Source of the DNA: Sinosporangium album
Lineage (GTDB): Bacteria > Actinomycetota > Actinomycetes > Streptosporangiales > Streptosporangiaceae
DNA: 64,000 nt
Direction: 5' to 3'
NCBI RefSeq assembly: GCF_900100605.1
Contig: NZ_FNCN01000019.1
Coordinates: forward strand, 53,769-117,768
Numbering within the stretch: position 1 is the first letter of the stretch; each line of letters opens with the position of its first letter. The notes under the pieces were generated by a model. It ran no database searches and was not told the DNA's origin. It saw only the letters and a list, made by a program, of their open reading frames with translations. Both the position numbers and the translations under genes were made by a program. Positions 56,694 to 63,885 of the stretch are shown here, in pieces.

Positions 56694-58187
56694 ATGCAGT
56701 TCTCATCCGTAGAGAGCACCAGCACAGCCGAGTCCTTCATGCTCATCGACGGCGATTGGACCCCCGCGCGTACGGATGAGTGGATCGACGTCGAGAGCCC
56801 CGCGACCCGGCAGCCGGTTGGCCGTGTGCCGCGCGGAAACGTCGCCGACATCGACCGGGCCGTCCAGGCCGCCGCCACGGCCTTCCGGTCCTGGCGCGGC
56901 GAGGCTCCCGCCGTACGCGGCCTCGCCCTGCTGCGAATCGCCGACGACATCGAGGCCGACTCCGAGCGGATCGCCCGGCTGCTCGCCTCCGAGACCGGCA
57001 ACGCCATCCGCCGCCAGGCCAGGCCCGAAGTGGCGAGCGCCGCCGCGCTCTTCCGCTACTTCGGTGGCGTGGCCGGCGAGGCCAAGGGAGAGACCGTGCC
57101 GCTCGGCCACGGGCTGCTCAACTACACGGTGCGCGAACCGCTGGGCGTGGTGGGCGGCATCATCCCGTGGAACGCTCCGGTGCAGCTCGCCTCCGTGAAG
57201 ATCGCGATGGCGCTCATCACCGGCAACACCCTCGTGCTCAAGGCGGCCGAGGACGCGCCGCTCGCCGTACTGGAGATCGCGCGCATCTGCTCCCGCCACC
57301 TCCCCCCGGGCGTGCTGAACGTGGTCACGGGCTACGGTGTCGAGGCGGGCGCGGCGCTGCTCGCCCACCCCGGCGTCGACAAGCTGTCCTTCACCGGTTC
57401 GACGGAAGTGGGCAAGATCGTGATGCGGGCCGCCGCGGACCGCATCCTGCCCGTCTCACTGGAACTCGGCGGCAAGAGCCCGGTCATCGTGTTCCCGGAC
57501 GCCGACGAGGACGCCGTCGCCGCCGGTGTCGTCGACGGCATGCGCTTCACCCGGCAGGGCCAGTCGTGCACGGCGGGTTCGCGGCTGCTCGTCCACGCCT
57601 CCATCTTCGACTCGTTCCTCGACCGGGTGGTCGAGGCGGTGTCGCGCCTGCGGATGGGCGACCCCCTCGACGAGCGCTCCGACCTCGGCACGGTCGTCAA
57701 CCAGACGCAGTACAACCGGGTGCGCTCCTACATCGACGACGGCCTCACCTGCGGTGCGACCCCCCTGATCGGCGGCCTTCCCGCCGAGGCCGGCCCCGGC
57801 GACGGCCTCTACGTCCCGCCCACGGTGTTCCGCGGCGTCGAGCCGTCCTGGCGCGTGGTGCGCGAGGAGATCTTCGGCCCGGTCCTGGTCGCGATCCCCT
57901 GGCACGACGAGGCCGAGGCCCTGCGCATGGCCAACGACACCCACTACGGCCTCGCCGCCTACGTCTGGTCGCACGACATCGGCCGGGCCCTGCGTACGGC
58001 GCACGCCATCGACGCCGGCTGGGTACAGGTCAACCGTGGTCTCGGGCAGCTTCCGGGTATGAGCTACGGAGGCATCAAGCAGAGCGGCCTGGGCCGCGAG
58101 TTCTCGCTTGAAGGGGCCCTGGACAGCTTCACCCACCGCAAGACCATCACCGTCGACACCCACGCGACGCCCATGGCCAGGGGGTGA
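56694..58187 (+). CDS. NAD(P)+-dependent aldehyde dehydrogenase
   Basis: A 497-residue ALDH superfamily enzyme. It has the cofactor region IIPWNAPVQLASVKIAMAL, FTGSTEVGK, the general-base Glu in SLELGGKSPV and the nucleophile Cys in RQGQSCTAGSRLL; EEIFGPVL follows. It oxidises an aldehyde to the acid; candidates include semialdehydes formed by ring cleavage. ATG 56694 follows GGGGGA. It is 57 bp before the second Rid gene. Confidence 0.93.
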   Translation: MQFSSVESTSTAESFMLIDGDWTPARTDEWIDVESPATRQPVGRVPRGNVADIDRAVQAAATAFRSWRGEAPAVRGLALLRIADDIEADSERIARLLASETGNAIRRQARPEVASAAALFRYFGGVAGEAKGETVPLGHGLLNYTVREPLGVVGGIIPWNAPVQLASVKIAMALITGNTLVLKAAEDAPLAVLEIARICSRHLPPGVLNVVTGYGVEAGAALLAHPGVDKLSFTGSTEVGKIVMRAAADRILPVSLELGGKSPVIVFPDADEDAVAAGVVDGMRFTRQGQSCTAGSRLLVHASIFDSFLDRVVEAVSRLRMGDPLDERSDLGTVVNQTQYNRVRSYIDDGLTCGATPLIGGLPAEAGPGDGLYVPPTVFRGVEPSWRVVREEIFGPVLVAIPWHDEAEALRMANDTHYGLAAYVWSHDIGRALRTAHAIDAGWVQVNRGLGQLPGMSYGGIKQSGLGREFSLEGALDSFTHRKTITVDTHATPMARG

Positions 58188-58244
58188 TGGCCACGGGGTG
58201 ATGCCACACATAGATCCCGACATCACCTGAAGGTAGAGACAGCC

Positions 58245-58670
58245 ATGAACATCCAGCGCATCGACACGATTCCGGAGCGCGCGGGAGACCTGCCCTATGC
58301 GCCCGCGGTCAGGATCGACGCTCCCGCCACCATGTATTTCCTGGGTGGCGCGACCGCGTTGCCGCTTTACCACAAGCATCCGCATGTGCCGGAGGAATGC
58401 GTGCTGCCCGACGACATCGTTGAGCAGACCCACCGTGTCATGCGCAACATTCAGGGTGTTCTTGAGCATCTCGGGCTGACCTGGCGAAACATCGTCAAAA
58501 CCACGAATTATCTCACCGATATTCGTGACGCCGACCTGATGCACGCCACCATGGCCGAGTACTACCAGGGGTGGACTCCGGCCGCCACCATGGTCGCCGT
58601 CAACAACCTCAGCTCTCCTGGGGCCCGGTTCGAACTCGACGCCGTCGCAATGGGACCGCACCCAGCCTGA
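58245..58670 (+). CDS. Second Rid-family protein lacking the catalytic Arg
   Basis: A 141-residue Rid-fold protein with VMRNIQGVLEHLGLTWRNIVKTTNYLTDI. The PARS-type Arg motif reads PAATMVAV, so Arg is replaced by Ala; the nearby RFELDAVA end is kept. An insertion (YHKHPHVPEECVLPDD) follows strand 2 and adds two His. Its function is not imine hydrolysis by the known RidA mechanism. Downstream of the aldehyde dehydrogenase, suggesting that it acts on a product or precursor in that step. Confidence 0.87.
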   Translation: MNIQRIDTIPERAGDLPYAPAVRIDAPATMYFLGGATALPLYHKHPHVPEECVLPDDIVEQTHRVMRNIQGVLEHLGLTWRNIVKTTNYLTDIRDADLMHATMAEYYQGWTPAATMVAVNNLSSPGARFELDAVAMGPHPA

Positions 58671-58744
58671 ACCCGTCCGCCGCGTTCGGGACCTCTTCCG
58701 CACGGGGGTTCCGAAAGCGGCGGTGCGTTGTGGGCGCGCGACCG

Positions 58745-58793
58745 TTGACGGGGGGCCGAAAAGGCATTACGGTTATTCTTAAGAAAGTTTCCT
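58745..58793 (+). promoter_or_regulatory. Promoter with TCTTAAGAA element before the secreted-peptide gene
   Basis: -35 TTGACG (58745-58750), a 17-bp spacer and -10 TACGGT (58768-58773) form a good promoter. Three bases after the -10 starts TCTTAAGAAAGTTTCCT (58777-58793). The same element, 14 of 17 identical, occurs at the same distance from the -10 of the LPMO promoter. The position over the transcript start suggests repression. Confidence 0.65.
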
Positions 58794-58859
58794 AAACACA
58801 ATCGCGCTCACCTGGCGATTGACCTCTCACCCCACTGGCTCTCCCCCCAGGAGTCTTGC

Positions 58860-59018
58860 ATGAGAGTGAGAAGATCGCTGACGGGCGTCGCCGCCTCGGC
58901 CCCGGCCACCACCGGGGCGCTCGCGGCCACGGCCGGCACCGCGCACGCGGTCCCTTCCGACCGCGCCCCCGTGCGGGCCTACGGGCCGATCCCCCATCAC
59001 CACGTGCAGAAACGCTGA
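58860..59018 (+). CDS. 52-residue predicted secreted peptide
   Basis: MRVRRSLTGVAASAPATT begins an Ala/Thr-rich signal-like segment ending TAGTAHA (predicted cleavage after residue 30). The mature part would be 22 residues, VPSDRAPVRAYGPIP followed by HHHVQKR. AGGAG lies 6 bp upstream of the ATG and a good promoter about 80 bp upstream. The His cluster could bind copper. Alternative: a frameshifted remnant of a longer secreted protein, since another frame continues past the stop (TLTCTPTIVADTRPR) without a stop for some distance. Confidence 0.5.
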   Translation: MRVRRSLTGVAASAPATTGALAATAGTAHAVPSDRAPVRAYGPIPHHHVQKR

Positions 59019-59180
59019 CCTGCACGCCCACGATCGTCGCTGACACCCGCCCCCGGGGAACGGGCACATTGGTGGCAGCGCCGTGGCCCGGCCGGGAGCC
59101 AGGCACCGCCCGGCCGGGGCCGTACGGCATGAGCCGAAGTCGCCGCGGAGCCGCGACCTGCCGGGACGCTTACGCAAAAA

Positions 59181-59204
59181 GGGCCGGGCGCGAAGGCCCG
59201 GCCC
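59181..59204 (-). terminator. Rho-independent terminator of the DUF305 gene
   Basis: GGGCCGGGC-N6-GCCCGGCCC, followed on the minus strand by TTTTTGCG. It lies 12 bp beyond the DUF305 stop. Confidence 0.85.
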
Positions 59205-59216
59205 GCACGAGGCGGC

Positions 59217-59831
59217 TCACTGCCCGAGAAGCTTGAGCATCTGCTTGACCTGCGATGAGCGCAGGGCCTCGACCTTCTTCGCGAGGTCCATGACCTCCGG
59301 GTTGCTCCCGTCCGCCAGCGCCCCACGGGCCATCTGCACCGCGTCGTCATGGTGCGCGATCAAGGTGTTCAGGAGTTTCTCCTGGAATCCCTCGTCCGGC
59401 GCCTCCTTCACAAGCTTCAACTCCTGGGCGGTCATGCCCGGCATGCCCCCGTGGTGGTCGTGCTCGTCGGGCGGCGCCGTCATCGGCTTGTTCCAGCCCT
59501 TCAACCACCCCGCCGCAGTGGCGATCTCGGAGGTGTGGGACTTGACGATCGACGCCGCCAGCTTCTTCACCTCACCGTTGACGCCACGGGAGTCGGCGAG
59601 CCACGCCACGTCCATCCCCTGCCCGTTGTAGGGGATCAACATCTGCAGGAACATCACGTCTGCGTCGTTGTAGGAGTTACTCGTGGCCTCGGGGCCCAGC
59701 TCTTCGGGCAGGGCGACGGAAGTGGCGGCCGGGTGATCGCCCGCAGCGGTGTGTCCCGCTGCGCTGTGGCCTCCGCATCCGGAGAGCAGCAGGATGCACA
59801 GAACTGCCATGACGGGCGCGCGGTTCTTCAC
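59217..59831 (-). CDS. DUF305 family lipoprotein
   Basis: A 204-residue lipoprotein (lipobox LLLSGC, Cys 19) with a four-helix DUF305 domain. Typical features are YNDADVMFLQMLIPYNGQGMDVAWLA, a His/Met-rich loop DEHDHHGGMPGM and TLIAHHDDAVQMA. DUF305 proteins are exported and several are associated with metal, often copper, handling; this one's role is not known. GTG 59831 follows GAGGAG. It lies between the peptide gene and the LPMO gene. Confidence 0.88.
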   Translation of the reverse strand: MKNRAPVMAVLCILLLSGCGGHSAAGHTAAGDHPAATSVALPEELGPEATSNSYNDADVMFLQMLIPYNGQGMDVAWLADSRGVNGEVKKLAASIVKSHTSEIATAAGWLKGWNKPMTAPPDEHDHHGGMPGMTAQELKLVKEAPDEGFQEKLLNTLIAHHDDAVQMARGALADGSNPEVMDLAKKVEALRSSQVKQMLKLLGQ

Positions 59832-60022
59832 GCGGGGTGCTCCTCGGCTGAAGGTTCGTCGGGGTCGGCGAACCCTCCGCCCGACGGCCCTGTGGCGGGC
59901 GGAGGGCGGAGGGCTCCTGTCCGGGGCGGTGCCGTACGGCGTCGCGCGGATCCCCGCAGCAGCGGATCCCTGTCAGGTGGATCCGGGCCGTGGGGATCCG
60001 CGCCGTGTCTTACCGCGATCCG

Positions 60023-60110
60023 GTGGTGCCGTGGTGCCGTGGTGCCGTGGTGCCGTGGTGCCGTGGTGCCGTGGTGCAGTGGTGCAGTGGTGCTGTGGTG
60101 CTGTGGTGCG
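60023..60110. repeat. Eleven tandem copies of an 8-bp unit GTGGTGCN
   Basis: The unit GTGGTGC plus one base runs from 60023. The last base changes in blocks: C in six copies, A in two, T in two, then G. It lies in the 320-bp space between the LPMO stop (60152) and the DUF305 start (59831). The frames it opens on the plus strand (WCRGAVVP repeats) are by-products. Block-wise variation suggests slippage expansion. Confidence 0.9.
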
Positions 60111-60151
60111 TGGTGTGGCCGTGTCTTACGGGTGTGTGCTACAGGTGCGTG

Positions 60152-60784
60152 CTACGAGAAGGTGACGTCAGAGCAGGTGTAGAACGCCTCGGTGCTGCCC
60201 TGGACGCGCTGCCAGATCGAGAAGAGGATGTGGCGGCCGGACCGCTGCGGAACGTTGATGGACCAGTTGGTGAAGGTCGTGGGGTTCTGGTTGGTGAAGG
60301 TCTTGATGTGCACCAGGTCGGACCAGCTCAGCGGGCCGGACGGGTTCCAGCCCTCACGGGTGATGTAGAACTCGAAGTTGCTGTTCGAGTGCGGAGCGGT
60401 GGCGTGGTAGGTGACGTTCAGGCTGCCGGAGGAGATACGCGTGGCGGGCCAGTCGCTGCGGGCCAGGTCGAGGCCGCGATACTTGTCGCGCCCGGCGCCG
60501 CAGAGCCGGCCGTCGGGGATGATCTGGCGGTGGCGGCCGCCGGCCTCGAGGCGGGACACCTCGTGCCAGTCGTAGAACGCCTGGGTGCCGGCGGCCGCGA
60601 CCGCCGCCTTGCAGGCCGCCGACTTGGGCGTCTCAGGGCCTTCCTGCTTGCAGACGTAGGCGCGGCTCGGGGGGTTCGACATGGACCCGTGGGCCATGGC
60701 GGGGCTTGTCGGGAGGATGGCGAGAAGTGAGCCTGCGGAGATGAGAGAGGTCGCGACCGCGGCCACCTTGTGTCTTGCCTGCAC
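60152..60784 (-). CDS. AA10 lytic polysaccharide monooxygenase (chitin/cellulose-active)
   Basis: A 210-residue secreted copper enzyme that oxidatively cleaves crystalline chitin or cellulose. A signal peptide ends TSPAMA, making H32 (HGSMSNPPSRAYVC) the N-terminal residue of the mature enzyme and half of the copper histidine brace. The second His is in YHATAPHSN, and the axial aromatic in FSIWQRV. No carbohydrate-binding module follows, and the C-terminal EAFYTCSDVTF closes the disulfide. GTG 60784 follows AGGAGG. The predicted promoter lies about 270 bp upstream. Confidence 0.95.
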   Translation of the reverse strand: MQARHKVAAVATSLISAGSLLAILPTSPAMAHGSMSNPPSRAYVCKQEGPETPKSAACKAAVAAAGTQAFYDWHEVSRLEAGGRHRQIIPDGRLCGAGRDKYRGLDLARSDWPATRISSGSLNVTYHATAPHSNSNFEFYITREGWNPSGPLSWSDLVHIKTFTNQNPTTFTNWSINVPQRSGRHILFSIWQRVQGSTEAFYTCSDVTFS

Positions 60785-61038
60785 TGACGCCTCCTGGGCT
60801 GGGGGTTACTGGAGGTTTGTCCTGCGCGACGGCCACACGGGATCTCCCGCCGTCCTCCTCCCGGAGTCGTGTCGAAGGTGGCGGTCATGGAGCATATGCC
60901 CTGGTCACAGGGCTTCTCCCGGTCGAAAGGGACGCACGCCGAAGCAGGGAGAGCAGCAGCTTCCGAGTCAGCAGCAGTCAGACCGCCATCGCGTCCGTCC
61001 CGATCGGCCATCCCGACCGGCACGTCGCCATGTAAAAC
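60785..61038 (-). other. Leader of the LPMO gene
   Basis: About 250 nt separate the predicted transcript start from GTG 60784. No gene is supported on either strand; the ribosome-binding site sits at its end. No known riboswitch or T-tract hairpin was recognised. Confidence 0.35.
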
Positions 61039-61087
61039 AGTAAACCTTCTTAAGAGTTACTATGCTTGACCGGCCGGGTGGGCGCAA
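61039..61087 (-). promoter_or_regulatory. LPMO promoter with TCTTAAGAA element
   Basis: On the minus strand: -35 TTGCGC (61082-61087), a 17-bp spacer, -10 CATAGT (61059-61064), AAC, then TCTTAAGAAGGTTTACT (61039-61055). Spacing from -10 to element equals that of the secreted-peptide promoter. Suggests a shared regulator for polysaccharide or metal response. Confidence 0.65.
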
Positions 61088-61446
61088 GCGGATCGACTGT
61101 CCAAAATTCCACTATTTTCCCGGGGGACGGACCCGGTGGCGCGGACTCCCAGGTGAGCACCGCGCCCGCTCCAGCGCACTCCGCCGTGGCGTGCGCCGTA
61201 CCGCCCCCTGTATCCCCATGACACGGCTATCGGGGGTTATATCTGGATCTGCGCTGGATGATGTTGTGTGGTGGGGATTGCGGAGGATGTCCCTCGCCTA
61301 CTCTGGACAAAACCCAAGATTCCACGCAGGCCAGGCGATACCCGCACAGGCCGGGCGATGGGGAGCGGCTCGGCGGGTAACGCTAGCATGACGCCCGTCG
61401 TGTGAGCGGGCGAAACCGCCACAAGACCGGACGAGGAGCGGGGGAC
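61088..61446. other. 359-bp region upstream of the PPOX gene
   Basis: No supported gene. It should contain the promoter of the PPOX-cobalamin genes; GAGGAGCGGGGGAC is the ribosome-binding site of the PPOX gene. No cobalamin riboswitch B12 box was found. Confidence 0.35.
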
Positions 61447-61836
61447 ATGAGAGACTTCGGGCCGGCGTTTCAGGAGTTCTGGCGAGAGCGCCACATCTGC
61501 ACGCTGACCACGATGCGGCCGAACGGCACACCGCACGTCGTCCCCGTCGGGGCCACCCTCGACGTCGACGCCGCCATCGCCCGCGTGATCACATCCGGCA
61601 CCTCGCAAAAAGCCCGGCATGTGCGCGCCGCCGGCCCGGACGGCGCCGCCGTCGCCATCTGCCAGGTCGACGGCAAGCGCTGGTCCACCCTGGAAGGCCG
61701 CGCCGTCCTCCGGGAGACGGCCGAGGCGGTCGCCGACGCCGAGCAGCGCTACGCCGAGCGCTACCGGACACCCCGCGTGAACCCCTCACGCGTCGTGATC
61801 GAGATCGCCATCACCCGCATCCTCGGCAATGTCTGA
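61447..61836 (+). CDS. PPOX-class F420-dependent enzyme
   Basis: A 129-residue split-barrel flavin/deazaflavin protein (HICTLTTMRPNGTPHVVPVGATLD, then KARHVRAAGPDGAAVAICQVDGKRWSTLEGRA). The pattern is that of actinobacterial F420-binding PPOX proteins. Substrate unknown. ATG 61447 is chosen for GGGGGAC just upstream; GTG 61402 would add 15 residues. It overlaps cobL by 8 nt, implying co-expression. Confidence 0.87.
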   Translation: MRDFGPAFQEFWRERHICTLTTMRPNGTPHVVPVGATLDVDAAIARVITSGTSQKARHVRAAGPDGAAVAICQVDGKRWSTLEGRAVLRETAEAVADAEQRYAERYRTPRVNPSRVVIEIAITRILGNV

Positions 61837-63145
61837 CATGCCTGACGCCCCGGTGGTTGTCGTCGGCATCGGCGCGGACGGCTGGGACGGCCTGTCCCCC
61901 GCCGCCCGGCACGAGATCCTCGACGCCGACGTCCTCATGGGCAGCGCCCGCCAGCTCGCCCTCATCCCAGAACGCTCCACGCCCGGCGCCGAACCCGAAC
62001 GCGTCGCATGGCCCTCCCCCCTGCTGCCCTCCCTGCCGGGACTCCTGGAGGCCCGCCGGGGCCGCCGCGTCTGCGTCCTCGCCAGCGGCGACCCCATGTT
62101 CCACGGCATCGGCTCCACGCTTGCCCGCCTCCTCGGGCCTTCGGCCGTACGCGTCGTGCCGCACCCGTCGTCGGTCACCCTCGCCTGCGCCCGCCTCGGC
62201 TGGCCCGCCGACCAGGTCGACGTCGTCAGCCTCGTCGGCAGGCCCGTCGAAACCCTGCACCCCGCCGTCCACGACCGGCGCCGGGTGCTGGTCCTCAGCG
62301 CCGGCGCCGACACCCCCGCGCGGGTCGCCGCCCTCCTCACCGAACGCGGCTACGGCCAGAGCCCCCTCACCGTGCTCGAACACCTCGGCGGCCCCGACGA
62401 GCGCATCGTCTCCGGTACGGCGTCCGCCTGGCACATCCCCCGCCCCCACCCGCTCAACATCGTGGCCGTCGAATGCCGCGCCGCCCCCGACACCCCGCGC
62501 CTACCGCGCATCCCCGGCCTGCCCGACGAGGCATTCGAACACGACGGCCAACTCACCAAACGGGACATCCGAGCCGTCACCCTGTCCAGGCTCGCCCCCA
62601 CACCGGGCGAACTGCTGTGGGACGTGGGCGCCGGAGCGGGCAGCATCGCCATCGAGTGGATGCGCACCCACCCCGCCTCACGCGCCGTCGCCATCGAGAA
62701 CCGCCCCGACCGCGCCGCCCGCATCACGCGCAACGCCGCCGCCCTCGGCGTACCCGGCCTCCACGTCGTCACCGGCACCGCCCCGGCCGCCCTCCACGGG
62801 CTTCCCACCCCCGACGCCGTGTTCATCGGCGGCGGCGCCACCCGCCCCGGAGTGATGGAAGCATGCTGGGAGGCTCTGCCCCCCGGCGGCAGACTCGTGG
62901 TCAACGCGGTCACCCTGGAGTTGGAGGCGCTCCTCACCACCTGGTACGGCAGGCACGGCGGCGACCTGGCCCGCATCTCGGCCGCCCACGCCTCACCCAT
63001 CGGCGGTTTCACCGGCTGGCGCAGCGCGATGCCGGTCACCATCTGGACCGTGGCCAAGCCCCTCGCCGCGCCCATACCGGCGGATCACATCACAGGCGAT
63101 GCGGCGACCGTACGGCCCGCACGGGCGAACGAGGAGAAACCATGA
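61829..63145 (+). CDS. cobL: Precorrin-6Y C5,15-methyltransferase (decarboxylating)
   Basis: A 438-residue fusion for corrin ring synthesis. The N-terminal CbiE-like SAM methyltransferase (about 1-205) has VVVVGIGADGWDGL and ASGDPMFHGIGST. The C-terminal CbiT-like Rossmann methyltransferase (about 235-420) has LLWDVGAGAGSIAIEWMR. It methylates C5 and C15 and removes the acetate at ring C. ATGA overlap with cobM. Gene order cobL-cobM fits the aerobic or mixed actinobacterial route. Confidence 0.95.
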   Translation: MSDMPDAPVVVVGIGADGWDGLSPAARHEILDADVLMGSARQLALIPERSTPGAEPERVAWPSPLLPSLPGLLEARRGRRVCVLASGDPMFHGIGSTLARLLGPSAVRVVPHPSSVTLACARLGWPADQVDVVSLVGRPVETLHPAVHDRRRVLVLSAGADTPARVAALLTERGYGQSPLTVLEHLGGPDERIVSGTASAWHIPRPHPLNIVAVECRAAPDTPRLPRIPGLPDEAFEHDGQLTKRDIRAVTLSRLAPTPGELLWDVGAGAGSIAIEWMRTHPASRAVAIENRPDRAARITRNAAALGVPGLHVVTGTAPAALHGLPTPDAVFIGGGATRPGVMEACWEALPPGGRLVVNAVTLELEALLTTWYGRHGGDLARISAAHASPIGGFTGWRSAMPVTIWTVAKPLAAPIPADHITGDAATVRPARANEEKP

Positions 63146-63885
63146 CGGTGCGTTTCATCGGGGCCGGGCCGGGCGCGGCCGACCTGATCACGGTGCGGGG
63201 GCAGCGCCTCATCGCCACGTCCCCGGTGTGCCTCTACGCGGGCTCCCTGGTGCCCGCCGAGCTGCTTGAGCTCTGCCCACCAGAGGCGAAACTGGTCGAC
63301 ACCGCCACCATGACCCTGGACGAGATCGTGGCCGAGATGGTCACCGCCCACCAGGCCGGGCACGACGTCGCCCGCCTCCACTCCGGCGACCCATCCGTAT
63401 TCAGCGCCATGGCCGAGCAGATGCGGCGGCTCGACGCCGCGGCCGTGCCGTACGACGTCGTGCCCGGCGTCCCCGCCTTCGCCGCCGCCGCCGCGTCGCT
63501 CAAACGCGAACTCACCGTCCCCGGCGTCGGCCAGACCGTCGTCCTCACCCGCATCTCCCACCGCGCCACCCCGATGCCGCCCGGCGAAGACCTCGCCACC
63601 CTCGGCACCGGCCGGGCCACCATGGTGCTGCACCTCGCCGTCCAGCGGATCGAACACGTCGTCGCGGAACTCCTCCCCAACTACGGGGAGGACTGCCCGG
63701 TCGCCGTCGTGGCCCGGGCCAGCCGCGACGACGAGCTCATCCTGCGCGGCACCCTCGCCGACATCGCCGAGCGCGTGCGCGAGGCGGGCGTCAAACGCAC
63801 CGCCGTCATCGTCGTCGGCGGGGTGCTGGCGGCGTCGGAGTTCCCCGACAGCCACCTCTACTCCGCCGACCGCTGCCGCACCTGA
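63142..63885 (+). CDS. cobM: Precorrin-4 C11-methyltransferase
   Basis: A 247-residue SAM-dependent uroporphyrin-III-type methyltransferase: VRFIGAGPGAADLITVRG, CLYAGSLVP, ARLHSGDPSVFSAMAEQM and the family MVLHLAVQRI. It adds the C11 methyl group in cobalamin synthesis. ATG 63142 overlaps the cobL stop. Last complete gene of the window. Confidence 0.95.
   Translation: MTVRFIGAGPGAADLITVRGQRLIATSPVCLYAGSLVPAELLELCPPEAKLVDTATMTLDEIVAEMVTAHQAGHDVARLHSGDPSVFSAMAEQMRRLDAAAVPYDVVPGVPAFAAAAASLKRELTVPGVGQTVVLTRISHRATPMPPGEDLATLGTGRATMVLHLAVQRIEHVVAELLPNYGEDCPVAVVARASRDDELILRGTLADIAERVREAGVKRTAVIVVGGVLAASEFPDSHLYSADRCRT

Noticed and set aside
44016..58670. Secondary-metabolite biosynthetic cluster
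   Set aside because: No synthase, carrier protein, condensation or tailoring core enzyme; the enzyme types fit catabolism.
59019..59216. Continuation of the secreted-peptide gene as a larger protein
   Set aside because: It would need a frameshift; no slippery site is seen. Kept only as a pseudogene alternative for the peptide.
60001..60150. The GTGGTGC array as a CRISPR or protein-coding repeat
   Set aside because: Unit is only 8 bp with no spacers; the frames it opens give Trp-Cys-Arg-Gly-Ala-Val repeats with no ribosome-binding site.
61088..61446. Cobalamin riboswitch upstream of the PPOX-cobL-cobM genes
   Set aside because: No B12 box or matching conserved core could be found on the plus strand.
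62008..63141. N-terminal extension of cobM into the cobL region
   Set aside because: The frame before 63142 is Arg/Pro-rich out-of-frame cobL sequence; cobM begins normally at 63142 with an ATGA overlap.
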